DNA of 64,000 bases, from the NCBI GenBank assembly GCA_015143295.1, contig CM026573.1:4886434-4950433 (forward strand), read 5' to 3'. The position numbers were made by a program, and so were the translations under genes. Below, piece after piece: positions 1-10,470 of this stretch. The notes under the pieces were generated by a model. That model saw only the letters and a list, made by a program, of their open reading frames with translations, was not told the DNA's origin and did no database searches. How positions within the stretch are numbered: the first letter of the stretch is position 1; each line of letters starts with the position of its first letter. This DNA is from Tetracentron sinense. Taxonomy: Eukaryota; Streptophyta; Magnoliopsida; Trochodendrales; Trochodendraceae.

Positions 1-39
1 ATTGCCTTGTGGTATGATTGAGTATACCAAAAAAACCAG
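1..39 (+). repeat. SINE 3' end, cut by the window edge
   Basis: The first 24 bases recur at 240-263, and in reverse complement at 39.6 kb, each time followed by ACC or CCC and an A-run. This is the 3' tail of a short retroposon whose body lies to the left of the window. Confidence 0.6.
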
Positions 40-59
40 AACACCTTTAGGGTGAGTGT

Positions 60-292
60 TTAGTCCCACATCGGGTTCCTACCTGAGCATGTTGTCCCAT
101 ATAAGTTCCTTGGCGCCTCAAACGGTTGGGACCCATTTTGAGGAGCTTTAGGGTGAAGCTTACATGGGCTCCATGTGTGTGGTGTGTGTGTGTGTGTTTG
201 CTAGGGTGGTCTGAGTATTCCCTTGTCTTTGCCTTCAGTCATTGCCTTGTGGTATGATTGAGTTTCCCAAAAAAAAAAATAATAATAATAAA
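60..292 (+). repeat. SINE-like retroposon copy, plus orientation
   Basis: A second copy of the same 3' end lies at 225-292: a CCTTGTCTTTGCCTTCAGTC block, then CATTGCCTTGTGGTATGATT, then an A-run running into AAT repeats. A TG microsatellite lies at 176-199. The minus-strand copy at 39.6 kb shares both the CA/TG stretch and the tail. The 5' boundary is uncertain; no clear tRNA A and B boxes were seen in this copy. Confidence 0.5.
62..106 (+). promoter_or_regulatory. snRNA-type upstream element plus TATA-like box
   Basis: AGTCCCACATCG at 62-73 matches the upstream sequence element of plant snRNA promoters (RTCCCACATCG). CATATAAG follows at 99-106, about 26 bases further on, which is near the spacing typical of the Pol III class. 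No snRNA sequence is recognisable downstream, so this may be a promoter carried by a repeat or a chance match. Confidence 0.3.
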
Positions 293-309
293 AAAATGCA
301 ATACCATTA

Positions 310-918
310 GAGAATCTCCAACGCAAAACTCTAAAACTCTCTTCTAATTCAGCATCTCCTCTATATTTAGAGGAGATGGAGCCCACTTTAAAGTTATTTG
401 CTCCAATGGAAAGAAACTCTAAATCATTATTCTTACTCTAAAACTCAAGGGGTGGATACCATTGAGGTCGCCACGTGTCCCTTTTGACACCCCTTAACCA
501 TGGTTAAGATTTACCCACCCATCCTTGGTTTTTTTAAAATATTAATTCTTTTTATAAAATTAAAAAAACTGTTTTTAGTGTTTTTTAATATTAAAAACAA
601 TTTTTTAATTTTAAAAAATAATTAATATTTAAAAAAAACCAATGATGGGTGGTGAATCTTAACCACGGTTAAGGGGTGTCGGGTGTCAAAAGGTCAAAGG
701 ACACAATCGGCATTTTAACAAAGATTGAAAGACAAAAAGAGGACACAAATGGAATTGTAAGAGCATGAATACTTATAGAGGTCATCTCTATTTTCTCTCT
801 CACACTCTAAATATAAAGGGTCACTGTAGCAAAATAGAGGCCAAGCTCTAAATGTAGAGCACAGTTGGACTTGGAAAAACTCTAGATTTAGTGATATAGA
901 GCACGGTTGGAGATGCTC
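310..918. mobile_element. Tourist-like MITE (PIF/Harbinger type)
   Basis: Terminal inverted repeats read GAGAATCTCCAAC on the left and GTTGGAGATGCTC on the right. They are flanked by TTA at 307-309 and 919-921, the 3-bp target duplication typical of PIF/Harbinger elements. Subterminal CTCTAAA-type repeats occur on both sides. A separate foldback sits in the middle (475-704). No coding capacity. A relative with the same architecture is at 41.2-41.9 kb. Confidence 0.7.
475..704. repeat. Foldback repeat, GTGTCC family, copy 1
   Basis: The left arm runs GTGTCCCTTTTGACACCCC then TTAACCATGGTTAAG. The right arm is its approximate reverse complement, ending AAGGACAC. The A+T-only centre is itself partly self-complementary. 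It is nested in the MITE at 310-918. The same arms recur at about ten places in this window. Confidence 0.65.
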
Positions 919-921
919 TTA

Positions 922-1514
922 GAGATTAAATGTGAATAGGAGCTCCGGTTGAACAGACAATCAGAACAACCCAAAATTTACCTTGGAAAGTGATAGTTTC
1001 ATAATTATGAACACAAAAGAAGGGTATTATTTAATAGATTATTTTTTTCATAAATGTCCCTTTCCAAGACAAAATTTGGATTGCTCCGATTGCCTGTTTA
1101 ACCGGATCTCCTGTTGATAGTTATTCTCATACCATTATTTACCTTTGTGTAGTTGTGTGTAATAAAACCTCAAGTTACATATGAAGTTGGTATGCTCCCC
1201 GACAAGTTAATGCCTTTTCTAATAAGCTGGCTCGCCATAGTCTTCATATTTATGAAAACTCAGATTTTGTCGCACATATGTTGTCTCCGGTCCATTTTGG
1301 TTCAAAGGAGGGCCCCTTCCGTAGTAGGCCCCCTTAGTTGTAATTTTTTTTTTTTTTTGTCACTCCCCTTAGTTGTAATTGATACCTTTCAACAACAACA
1401 AAAAAACTTAAGAAGTTCGTACATAATTTTGCATGCATAACATAATAGAGTATTGTATCTGAATACTTGGAGACAGTATCTATCCAAAAGTACAATATAT
1501 CTATATCAATCTCA
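922..1514. other. Non-coding spacer
   Basis: No exon, RNA gene or intact element was recognised. Open frames here are short and carry poly-T stretches, with no family resemblance. Confidence 0.5.
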
Positions 1515-1522
1515 CCTACAGG

Positions 1523-2131
1523 TAGGGGCGGAGCCAGGATTTTCGTCTTGGGGGGCTAATAGTGAGGTGTGGGGGTTCAGGGGCACAATCCACGAGGAAA
1601 AAAAAGTAGGACCAAGTTTGTAGGTCATCTCATCTCTTTGTCTGTTTGTAATGAATATATTTTTGAGTAGTGATTAGCAGACCTGATGTACGCTGCTTAA
1701 CTTACCGTCGTGTCCTCGTTTCCCTTTTAACACTCTTTTAACCCTGGTTAAGCTTGACAAAATTAAATTTAAGATTTTATTGTTTTTTTTTTCTAAAAAA
1801 TCAGGTTGGATTGCTTAAACTCTATGGGCAAGTGAATCTTAACCACAGTTGGTGAGTATTAAAAAGTGGGACATGAACCAATGAAGACCAGTCATTTCAT
1901 TACATGATGGAAACCGCGGGTAAGTCAAGCATTTTCATATGCCTATGTCATCTTAAATTAAATGATATAAGTATAATTTTTTTTTTCTTCTCAAAATTTT
2001 CAGGAGGGCTTAGAACTGCCACCCGGCTTTTGCCCTTGCTCCAAGTCACGCCTACATTATACAATACAAAAAAAATCCCAAAGTTGAGGGGAGGCTTCAG
2101 CCCTCCCTGGCCCCATGTGGTTCCGCCCCTG
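1523..2131. mobile_element. hAT-like MITE with 8-bp target duplication
   Basis: The left end reads TAGGGGCGGAGCCAGG and the right end GGTTCCGCCCCTG, giving a 13-bp imperfect terminal inverted repeat. CCTACAGG is duplicated at 1515-1522 and 2132-2139. An 8-bp duplication and ends starting TAG/CAG are hAT hallmarks. A copy of the GTGTCC foldback is nested inside. A shorter relative lies at 54,795-55,055. Confidence 0.75.
1718..1874. repeat. Foldback repeat, GTGTCC family, copy 2
   Basis: TTTCCCTTTTAACAC and TTAACCCTGGTTAAGC on the left face CTTAACCACAGTTGG and TTAAAAAGTGGGACATG on the right, in inverted order. It is nested inside the hAT-like MITE. Confidence 0.55.
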
Positions 2132-2786
2132 CCTACAGGGGCAGGACCCACCAATAAATGGTCATGCCTAGGAGCTCTTGAGGCCAAAAGTGAAAGTATG
2201 CCTCTTTTTAATTTTAGAAAAACAGTTCTTAGAGGGCATACATCGAATCCCAAGATCTGACTAAGATTCTAATTGATTTTATTCAATGAGAGTAAAAATC
2301 ACAATACATTTACGACTTTGAAATTGTTAAGTCAAATCCACGATAAAAGCTATACGGGCAAAACTTCACAAGTGCCAAGTCTCCTTTGTAATCCACACAG
2401 ACCTTCTTTTTCTTTAAAGCCTTCTCTAATGGAAGCTAATGGCCCTTCCAAAATCCAGCTCTAGGAATCTTGAATAAAATATCTAATCTTAATCTTCAAG
2501 AACCTTGAAATTCCTATTCTTTATTTTCAAACTAGAAAACAAAAGGAAGAAGAAAAGGGGAGAAGGTGTGACTGTGTAGCACCCCGGACTTTTTCATCTT
2601 TAATGAATGGCACTTTCATAGCTAATTGGCCGTTTTCATAGTCTAATTAATAAATAAGGGAGAAATTGGAAATTCTGAAACTTCAGAAATGTGCGTTTTC
2701 GAAAGACGAACCCAACGCAAGTTGAATCATCGAAATCCGACGAGCAAGTCAAAAGATATGGTCAAAACAGTCCAGACATACAGAGC

Positions 2787-2971
2787 ACCGATCGCTCGGT
2801 CCAGTCAGCGATCGATCGATCCATAACCGATCGATCGGTAGCTATCGCACGGTCAGAAATTTTGTATGGGAAAATTTTCCAGAGAGTGAGTTTTTGACCG
2901 ATCGATCGGTCATAAACACCGATCGCTCGGTAGGCAACCGATCGATCGGTCATAACCACCGATCGCTCGGT
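2787..2971. repeat. Cluster of GATCGATCGGT palindromes in the solo LTR
   Basis: The perfect palindrome ACCGATCGATCGGT occurs at 2826-2839, 2897-2910 and 2937-2950. A one-base variant, ACCGATCGCTCGGT, occurs at 2787-2800, 2918-2931 and 2958-2971. The last four copies alternate regularly, about 20 bp apart. Confidence 0.85.
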
Positions 2972-3944
2972 CTTCGCGTTTTTGCAGAAATTTCAGTAAG
3001 GGCTTTATCGTCTTTTGGGGGTTAAACTCTTTCTCCTTAAGGCTTGCCCGAGCCTTAGGGCATCATTCACTATACTTAGAGAGATTTGGGAGATAAGAGA
3101 GAAGAGAAAAGGGTTTCCTAAACCTAGGTTGCTTTTGGAGAAGAAATCAAAGGGGTGAAGACCCTAGATCGTCCCCAAGCACGTTTTCTTCAAGATTTCA
3201 ACTCAAGCTCGGGTGGAGGTGCATTCTCCAAGCTAGGGCAGCACTCACTCACGTTTTGAAAGAGGTTTCTTCCCCCAACTCAAGTCCCCTTCAAGCAAAG
3301 GCTTCCTCCTTCCAAATAGAGCTTCTATTTCAAGGTTTCTTCAAGATCAAACCTTGATCTAAGGTTAGTACACCCTACTAACTTCCCTTAGCAATAATCT
3401 AGATTTTCTATTGTGAAATGTGACTCTTGATAGTATGTTTTCGTCCTTATAAAATGTATCATCTTCACTAAATATAAACAAGATAAGAAAAAGGTATGGA
3501 TGTGTGGATGGGATGTCGATTGAGGCGATTGGATGCCGTATGGATGTTGTGTGATGTGTGAAAAGGAAAATGAAAGATGGGCACTTTACAAATAACGAAT
3601 GTACCTTGATGTCTTGATGAAAAATACGCACTAAATAAGGGAAATGGAAGGACTAAGAAATGTGGCCCACCGGGTGTTTGATAAAATGACTAAACAAGAG
3701 ATAAATGGACTTAATGAAGAAAATGGAAATAGAAATTGTGTAAATGTTCTTAGAAATGATAAATTGCTCAAATGTGCTATATGTTGCCTAAATTTTCATA
3801 CCACTATGTTAAGGATTGAAATGCCATAGTCATATGATCCGCCCATTCAAGTATGTCATCATGATTACCACTATGGACAAGCACACAAGCACGCATGCAT
3901 GCATGAAACCGGGTTTTCCAAGATTGTATTTGTATATGATGAAA

Positions 3945-4249
3945 CAAGAACATGACAAGGAGGTTGGTAGCCCAAGGAAGGGTGCTAGCCTCTGGCTCAC
4001 AAGAGAAACGGAACAAGAACATGACAAGGAGGTTGGTAGCCCAAGGAAGGGTGCTAGCCTCTGGCTCACAAGAGAAACGGAACAAGAACATGACAAGGAG
4101 GTTGGTAGCCCAAGGAAGGGTGCTAGCCTCTGGCTCACAAGAGAAATGGAACAAGAACATGCTAGCATCTGGCTCACAAGAGAAATGGAACAAGAACATG
4201 ACAAGGAGGTTGGTAGCCCAAGGAAGGGTGCTAGCCTCTGGCTCACAAG
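3945..4249. repeat. 69-bp minisatellite, 4.5 units
   Basis: Units start with CAAGAACATG at 3945, 4014, 4083, 4152 and 4191. The first three steps are exactly 69 bp. The fourth unit has lost 30 bp, and the fifth ends at CTGGCTCACAAG. Because 69 and 30 are both multiples of three, long open frames survive on both strands; these are repeat artefacts and not genes. Confidence 0.9.
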
Positions 4250-6786
4250 TATACAAGTCAAGAACAAATCAAGACATGAAATACAAGACAAGACACGATA
4301 CACATACATAATTTGACCGAGACACAAAAAAAGGTTTCCGAGACATGAGTTTTACCGAGGTTTTTGCATTCATATACGCATGTCAAGATATGGCTATGTA
4401 TCTTATGCTTTCACTATTGCTTTAAATTAATATCTTGTATTGCTCACTATTGTTATGCGTTCGTTATTGTTATGGTTAGCTAGTAGTTTGTACTCGCTGA
4501 GTATTCCATGCTCAGCCGTACTTTTATGTCGGCAGGTACCGTGGATGTCCTCGACCCCGAGCCTTGGGTCGAGGAGGAGTATGTAGAGGAGAGGGAGCCA
4601 CCTATCCCATGGCAGTCTCAAGAGGATGGGGACTTGGATGTGTGGCCATACCTCGACTACTGTTGAGAGGAGAGTGTTAGAGAGTTCCTTTTTTTGTATT
4701 TTGATAGGTGGGCATGTCCACCTTTACTTTGATTGTATTTGGTATATGTTAACTTGGAATATTATTTGGAGTTATAGAAGAAAAGAAAAGTTGGCTTATG
4801 CTTCCGCACTTATGTTTAGTTTCTGCGCTCTGATTATCATTGTACTATATTATGTTTAGCCTCTTGCATTACAGGATGGTTTGACAGGTACACGTAGTCA
4901 CCTCTAAAGTATCCCTTAACTCCTAGGGGGGTATTTTGGGGCGTGACAGACTGTATACCTTAGGGAGAAGGGTGGCTTAGGCGTGAGAGATAATGAGGGA
5001 GAAGAGGGATTTCCAAATCTTGAAAATTCTAGAAATTTTTCTTATGTCCACTAAAGTGACCGTACACCTCTATATATAGGAGTTTACTTGGGTTGCTTGC
5101 AACCCAAGTCTCCTAATCCTTATCCAATAAGGATTTCTCACTTGTTTCCTTTTTGATTTCTCTTTTAATTAATTAGGATTAATTAAAATAGAAACTAATT
5201 TTATCCATTAGTAACTAACTAATCAAATCCTTATCCAATAAGGAATCTTTTTAATTAGTAACTAACTAATTAATGATTAGTAACAAACTAATGGAATCCC
5301 TAACAATTAGGGAATCTTTAATTAGTAATTAACTAACTAACCAACCTTATTTCATAAGGAGTTATTAATTAGAAACTAATTAAAAATTAAACAATAATAT
5401 TATCCTCCTTGAAGTGGACGTCCCACCCTAGGTGGGCCCCACTCCACACGCCCCCATGGGTTCCAAACTCATTTTGGTCTCTTATTTGATCTTCTATCAA
5501 ATTCTCCAATGGGTCCTACCCATTTGGTTTTTCACATTTAATATGATTCCACCTTTTAGAGCTTCACTATACCATATAGTGATTTCTTAGAGAAATTAAT
5601 TAATTTAATAAATCATTAAATTAAATACTTTAAGAAAGTCCTTGTGTGTGGGATCTAAAGGGATCTCCTATTTCCGGTTGTGGGACCAAATACTCAACCT
5701 TTTGGTTAAAGTATTGTTACTAGGAAACATCTTTCCTACACTCCATTAGGATTATAGAATTTTATCTATATCCCTAGACTTTCACCAATCACAATTAATG
5801 TCCATTAACACAATGTGATTAACCTCCAGAAAATAGAGAATTACTTGTAGGTATTTCTATCTCAAGATTTGTTTACAGATCAGTCCCTCCACTTCCAATA
5901 TTGTTATAAGCTTACGGGACAATATCTAATACTGTCTTTAATCCTTGGCTTATATTGAGAACCCATTCTCTTTGATACTTTTAGTCAAATTTGGACTTAC
6001 AAAACATTTTAAAAATTCTTTAAAAGAAATAAAATTATTATTACATTTCCTTTATACAGAAAATAAATTCCTCGATAAAACCATTTCATCGATAAATATC
6101 AGCGCTGAGTTTTTCAAGTCTGGTTTTAACAAGTATCAACTCAATATTATTTACTCTGTAAGAGTAGTGGAATCCTTATCGAGCATACACACACACACTT
6201 CTTCCAGTACAGCATACATAACCCAACGAGCCCGTATTTAGTCCGGTGTGTTGGACATTGACGATTGGCTACATCAAAGCTAAATAGGCAAATACTAGAG
6301 AAGATCTCGACCTCTCAGGTTAAGGACAATCTGTCAAATGGACTACCCTAAATATAAAGACAGTATATTTCTAAGGGTATCCACTGAGCGATCCAGTTAC
6401 AATATAAGTACTTCTTACTTATATCCACATCTTAGTCAAGAGATCTTTCTCTCAGTGATTGAGATTCATCACTCCATCATATGGAACTAACAATGTGTAA
6501 GTTATTAGGAATACATTGTCCAAATGTATCCTGATTAACTTAGAACAATTTTAGGTCTACAAGGAATCGGAAAAATCATATCTCATTAGCAATCAGTTAT
6601 CAACTAATTGGATGGTTTTCCTACAATGTTACCTAATGGACAAAGTAGTCTTATCCAATGAGATACTTTCGATATATTACCCAATGTAGAAGACAATGTA
6701 TGAATGTAAAATATGCATTTATTGATTTAAAAATAGATAAATACAATTCCGGAATGGCTTTGTGGGCATACATGTCTAACAAAAAG

Positions 6787-8999
6787 ATTAGTAACAAACA
6801 TTCTTATGCATCCATTTCACATGTGAGGCGTGAGGCGTGGCTGGTGTATTTGGCAGCTCCCTATTGTGCTATATTTAAGTTTTCACTTAAACCCGTGAGA
6901 CTACCTATCTTGGTACCAAAATGATGAAGTTGTTGAAAATGCAGCCAGCAGCGCACTAAATAAGGTTAAGCTAATGGAATAATGAACAGACTTCCAATCA
7001 TATTTAAGATAAAATCATCTACCATACATGGAATGCACCTCATTTTTGTACAGAAACAACTTCACAAAGATACATGGACATGGAAAAATGTCATTATAAA
7101 CTTCCTGCTTTTAGTTTTTTTGGTTGAAATTATATCATGTAACTAACACACACACACCCTCTAAACAACACTACTTTTTTTTTTTTGGTGATGAACAACA
7201 CTCTACTTTGGATAAGTAAAATTATGTTGATTTTGATTGATTAAAAACAGAATTTATAATTGGTTTTAATAAAATAAGAGTTGGGTTTTAATGATTTGAA
7301 AGAAAACCATTTTGTTGGATTTAAAATGGTGTTTTTACACTAGTGGTTTTGGGAAGAAAAAATCATGTTTTCAAAAGTATTACTCTCACATCGGAAATTA
7401 ATAAGAGTTGAAACCAATTAATAAGTAATTTTCTTTCCTTACAGATTGTTCTCTTGTGTGTACTCACACACCAAATGTGGGTGCACTAGCGAGATGCATC
7501 GCACTAAGCGCTACACGCGCACGTGCAGGGGCAATAGGCGCTATGAGACGTACTTTTCACTTCGCATGCCGCATCATCAAGCCCAAAAAGAGAACCCGAA
7601 CTAGAGAAGAACGCTCCAGAACTCCATTGGAGATCTAAAGCTCATCTCAAGGTTGAAGACGACTCAAACCAGTAAGCCAAATCACGTATTCAACTAGTCC
7701 ATTCAGACCAATTGATTCTCTGTCATCAAACAGAGAAGTGATCTGACCATTAGTCTGGTAAATTGAGATCGCTCTATAACTAAACAAAGTACTATCCGGA
7801 TTTACCAAGAATAGAGAACAGAAGGAAAACTCGGCCAGTGTAATAATACACTGACCTTTGAGCTTTGTTACCAAACAAAGCCCGTAGACAATCTGTTTCC
7901 AAAAAGTGTCTCTTCGGAACTAATTCCAAAATTCTCATAATCTGATTTACAGAATGCATACAGATCCAATTCTGGAACTGTTTTAGAATCGCTCCTAGAG
8001 AGTAATTCTGTTTGGCAATCACTTGTGATAGCCTAATCTGATTTATACAATCTGTGTAACCAATTGCTATCCTTGTAAAATGATAACTCAGATCTTAACT
8101 GGAATAACAATTTGTGGACATCCTAAAAGGAGGTTTAAGTACAGTTCCTACAAGATAGTGTAGATATGTAGATGAACAAATCGATTCCTGACTAGGTTGA
8201 ATCCCGGGGATAGAGTTGTCTTAATCGCTTACACAAACGGGAGGCTCCAACTATCTTCAAAAAGCATTTATCGCGCCTCTTAACCGAATTTGATTAAGGA
8301 TATTTTGTGGTCATCGTGTGCAAGCTATTTGAAGTAATTAACCAACAAATTCTTCAAATGATTATTTTCATAATTGTTTTGAGCTCTGTATGACTATATG
8401 GAACATATTTTAGCACATGCCACTGCACCAATCACCTCTAAAGCTTCAAGAACATCATGCGCCTTGTTCCCCTATTTCTAGCTGTGCTGACAAACTACCC
8501 AACCCCCTTACTCGAACACACTTTGATGTCTTCTCTTGATATCTCTATCAATGTTCTCTTCCACCCTTTCCTCTGAGCAACAAGAGAACCCATGGGCTCC
8601 CTGGCAGCATCTAGTTCCATCATTCTAGTGCCTAAGCTTTTTTGGAGTGAAACTTGGGAGCAATGGTCCTTGTGGACCAACAAACTGCAGTTTATTGATC
8701 CAGCCAAGTTTCGTAAGTTTTTTTTTTTGGGGAATCTTTTTCCAAGCAAAACTTAGTAACAATGGTCTTTGTAGGCAAATGTTACAAATTCAGCACTAAT
8801 CCAAATCGGGACAAACTCCCAAGATTGCTCCCTGTGGTTGTGTTCAAGTCTCACTCCTCGACTTACCGTAATATCCGTTGGGAAAATTCTGAGTGGGTCA
8901 GTACAGATACCCGAAGGGACTAGTCCTTGGCTTGAAGGTTTTGGGATACCGTTACCCAAAAAAAAAATCTGAAATATATAGAAAATATCAATATATATA
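6787..8999. other. Intergenic repeat-rich spacer without recognised genes
   Basis: No exon with family resemblance was found. There is a near-repeat of about 28 bp: CTTGGGAGCAATGGTCC at 8653 and CTTAGTAACAATGGTCT at 8751, suggesting an old tandem duplication. Longer open frames at 7.6-8.0 kb resemble nothing I know. Confidence 0.4.
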
Positions 9000-9015
9000 C
9001 TTCTCAAAAGATTTA

Positions 9016-9199
9016 GGATCTTCTCCAGTTGGTGCTAGCGATCTCCTCGGCAGCACCAATGAGAAGACATCACACCCCATCTTTTGCACACTTCCCAAGT
9101 CCATACACACTCAATGCATTGATTAGTGTGAAGGGAGTGTGTGGCATCTTCCCATTGGATATTAGCGGTCTCCTCACTTGCATCAACTGGAGAAGATCC
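9016..9199. mobile_element. Short inverted-repeat element (MITE-like)
   Basis: GGATCTTCTCCAGTTGGTGC on the left faces GCATCAACTGGAGAAGATCC on the right. The arms continue imperfectly inward through GATCTCCTCGG / GCGGTCTCCTC. A related half occurs near 51.13 kb (ATCTTCTCCAATTGATG, then GAGACCGCC). No clear target duplication. Confidence 0.55.
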
Positions 9200-9859
9200 C
9201 AAGTCTTCTAAAAAACATCTCATAAACTTTTTATTATTTAAAAACTGCTTATCTGACACCTTTCGGATATGTCACAATGCTATTAGTCCCTTTTTATTAA
9301 GTTTTGTTCACTTTTTTAACCTTCTAAACCCATTCAAATAAGTGGCACGGCTTGCACCACCATTTCCACCAACCACCTGCCCACTTTGCAATGATTAAAG
9401 CACTCTATCTCATGTAAAATGGACAAGTGGTTGATAGAGGCTCAGAGTAGAGGTTGACTGAGAGTAGGATTAGCATTCCTTTTTTTTCTTAAGCTTCTAA
9501 TCATCTCCTTTCTTCTCTCCATTTACACCCTTGTAATTTATTAATAATTGATGTTACTTAGATATTTCTCCTAATATTAAAAAATTAGATATTTCTCCAT
9601 TATTTGGATTAATGCTGAAGAAAGGAAAGAAACTTATCCCATCCTTTACCGCATATATTTTGAAACTTGAAACAGGCTAGTCAAATGATTTTTGCCAACA
9701 GTTTTAACTCCAATTCAGACGAAATCACACATTAAGGTAATATGCTTTAGATGAAACCATAAGCTTTTTTTTCACAAACCGGTTTTCTGGTGGGGGAGAT
9801 CTCAGAAGAACAGTTTAATTTAACTTTTAAGACCGTCTATCTGTAGCATTTTTCTTTTC

Positions 9860-10156
9860 GGCCTTGGATTGTCTCTGGTGAAACCAGAAAGGCCTTGTCT
9901 CGGGCAACCACAAATCAGTGGACAAGTGGTGGAGAAGTCAAAATCATGAGCCCCATGATTTTGACTTCTCCACACACAATGAGACATGGGGCCATAAGTG
10001 TGAGAAAAATGAGGAGAGATATCAATGGGGGGAGAGATGTCAAAATCATGGGGAGAAAATGAAATGACTTCTCCCTTTTTAACACCACACCACATGTTGC
10101 CTATCTTATGGTTGCCCGATACCATTTTCTGGCTTCGCCAGAGACAATCCGAGGCC
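9860..10156. mobile_element. MITE with about 30-bp terminal inverted repeats
   Basis: The left end GGCCTTGGATTGTCTCTGG and the right end CCAGAGACAATCCGAGGCC are near-perfect inverted copies, and the match extends into AAACCAGAAA / TTTCTGGCTTC. The interior has a perfect 20-bp hairpin (separate entry). It lies about 310 bp upstream of the universal stress protein start codon, so it may be part of that promoter region. The superfamily is not certain. Confidence 0.65.
9929..9973. repeat. Perfect 20-bp hairpin with 5-nt loop
   Basis: GTGGAGAAGTCAAAATCATG at 9929-9948 is followed by AGCCC and then by its exact reverse complement at 9954-9973. The GTCAAAATCATGGGGAGAA motif recurs at 10,037-10,055 within the same MITE. 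Confidence 0.9.
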
Positions 10157-10470
10157 TTTTCCTTACAAGATGGCATGTAAAAACCGAATGACTAAAGCTA
10201 GAAAGATTGGAGGGCTGATCTTCTATACTTGCACGGAAAAAAGATAAGGAAAGGGATGGAGCCAAGGAGGTCTTGTCGTGACATATCCAAGAGCCTGCAA
10301 ACATTGACAAAAGAGAATCTCTTTTTCCTTTGGGACCTTTGAGAGTTCCTTTAAAACTCCCAAAACGATAACACACTCCACCCCCCACCTTCCTTTGAAA
10401 TCTTCGCTCTCCTTTTTTTTTTAATCTATATCAGTTGTTTTCTTCACCAAAGTGAGGAGAGAGAGAAGAG

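Larger units (their letters stand above)
2575..4948 (+). mobile_element. Solo LTR of a Gypsy-type retrotransposon
   Basis: It begins TGTAGCACCCCGGAC and ends GGGGCGTGACA, ends typical of plant Ty3/Gypsy LTRs. It is flanked by a perfect 5-bp duplication, GACTG, at 2570-2574 and 4949-4953. No internal domain or second LTR is present, so it is a solo LTR left by recombination between the two LTRs of a full element. It carries a cluster of 14-bp palindromes and a 69-bp minisatellite. Orientation is assigned from the TGTAGCACCCCGG start. Confidence 0.85.
2191..6781 (-). mobile_element. Candidate older LTR (solo), split by a younger LTR
   Basis: The right end TACATGTCTAACA, read on the minus strand, gives TGTTAGACATGTATGCCC, a typical LTR start. 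Working back, TG at 2191 is preceded by AAAAG (2186-2190), and the right end is followed by AAAAG (6782-6786), a possible 5-bp target duplication. After removing the inserted 2.37-kb LTR and its duplication, the unit would be about 2.2 kb. No gag-pol coding was seen, so this would be a solo LTR. AAAAG is a weak, A-rich duplication, so the left boundary is tentative. The interior is very AT-rich with AATTAGTAACTAAC-type repeats. Confidence 0.45.

Noticed and set aside
3804-4327. Long overlapping open frames on both strands (119-166 codons)
   Set aside because: They are produced by a 69-bp tandem repeat whose length is a multiple of three; there is no protein family resemblance.
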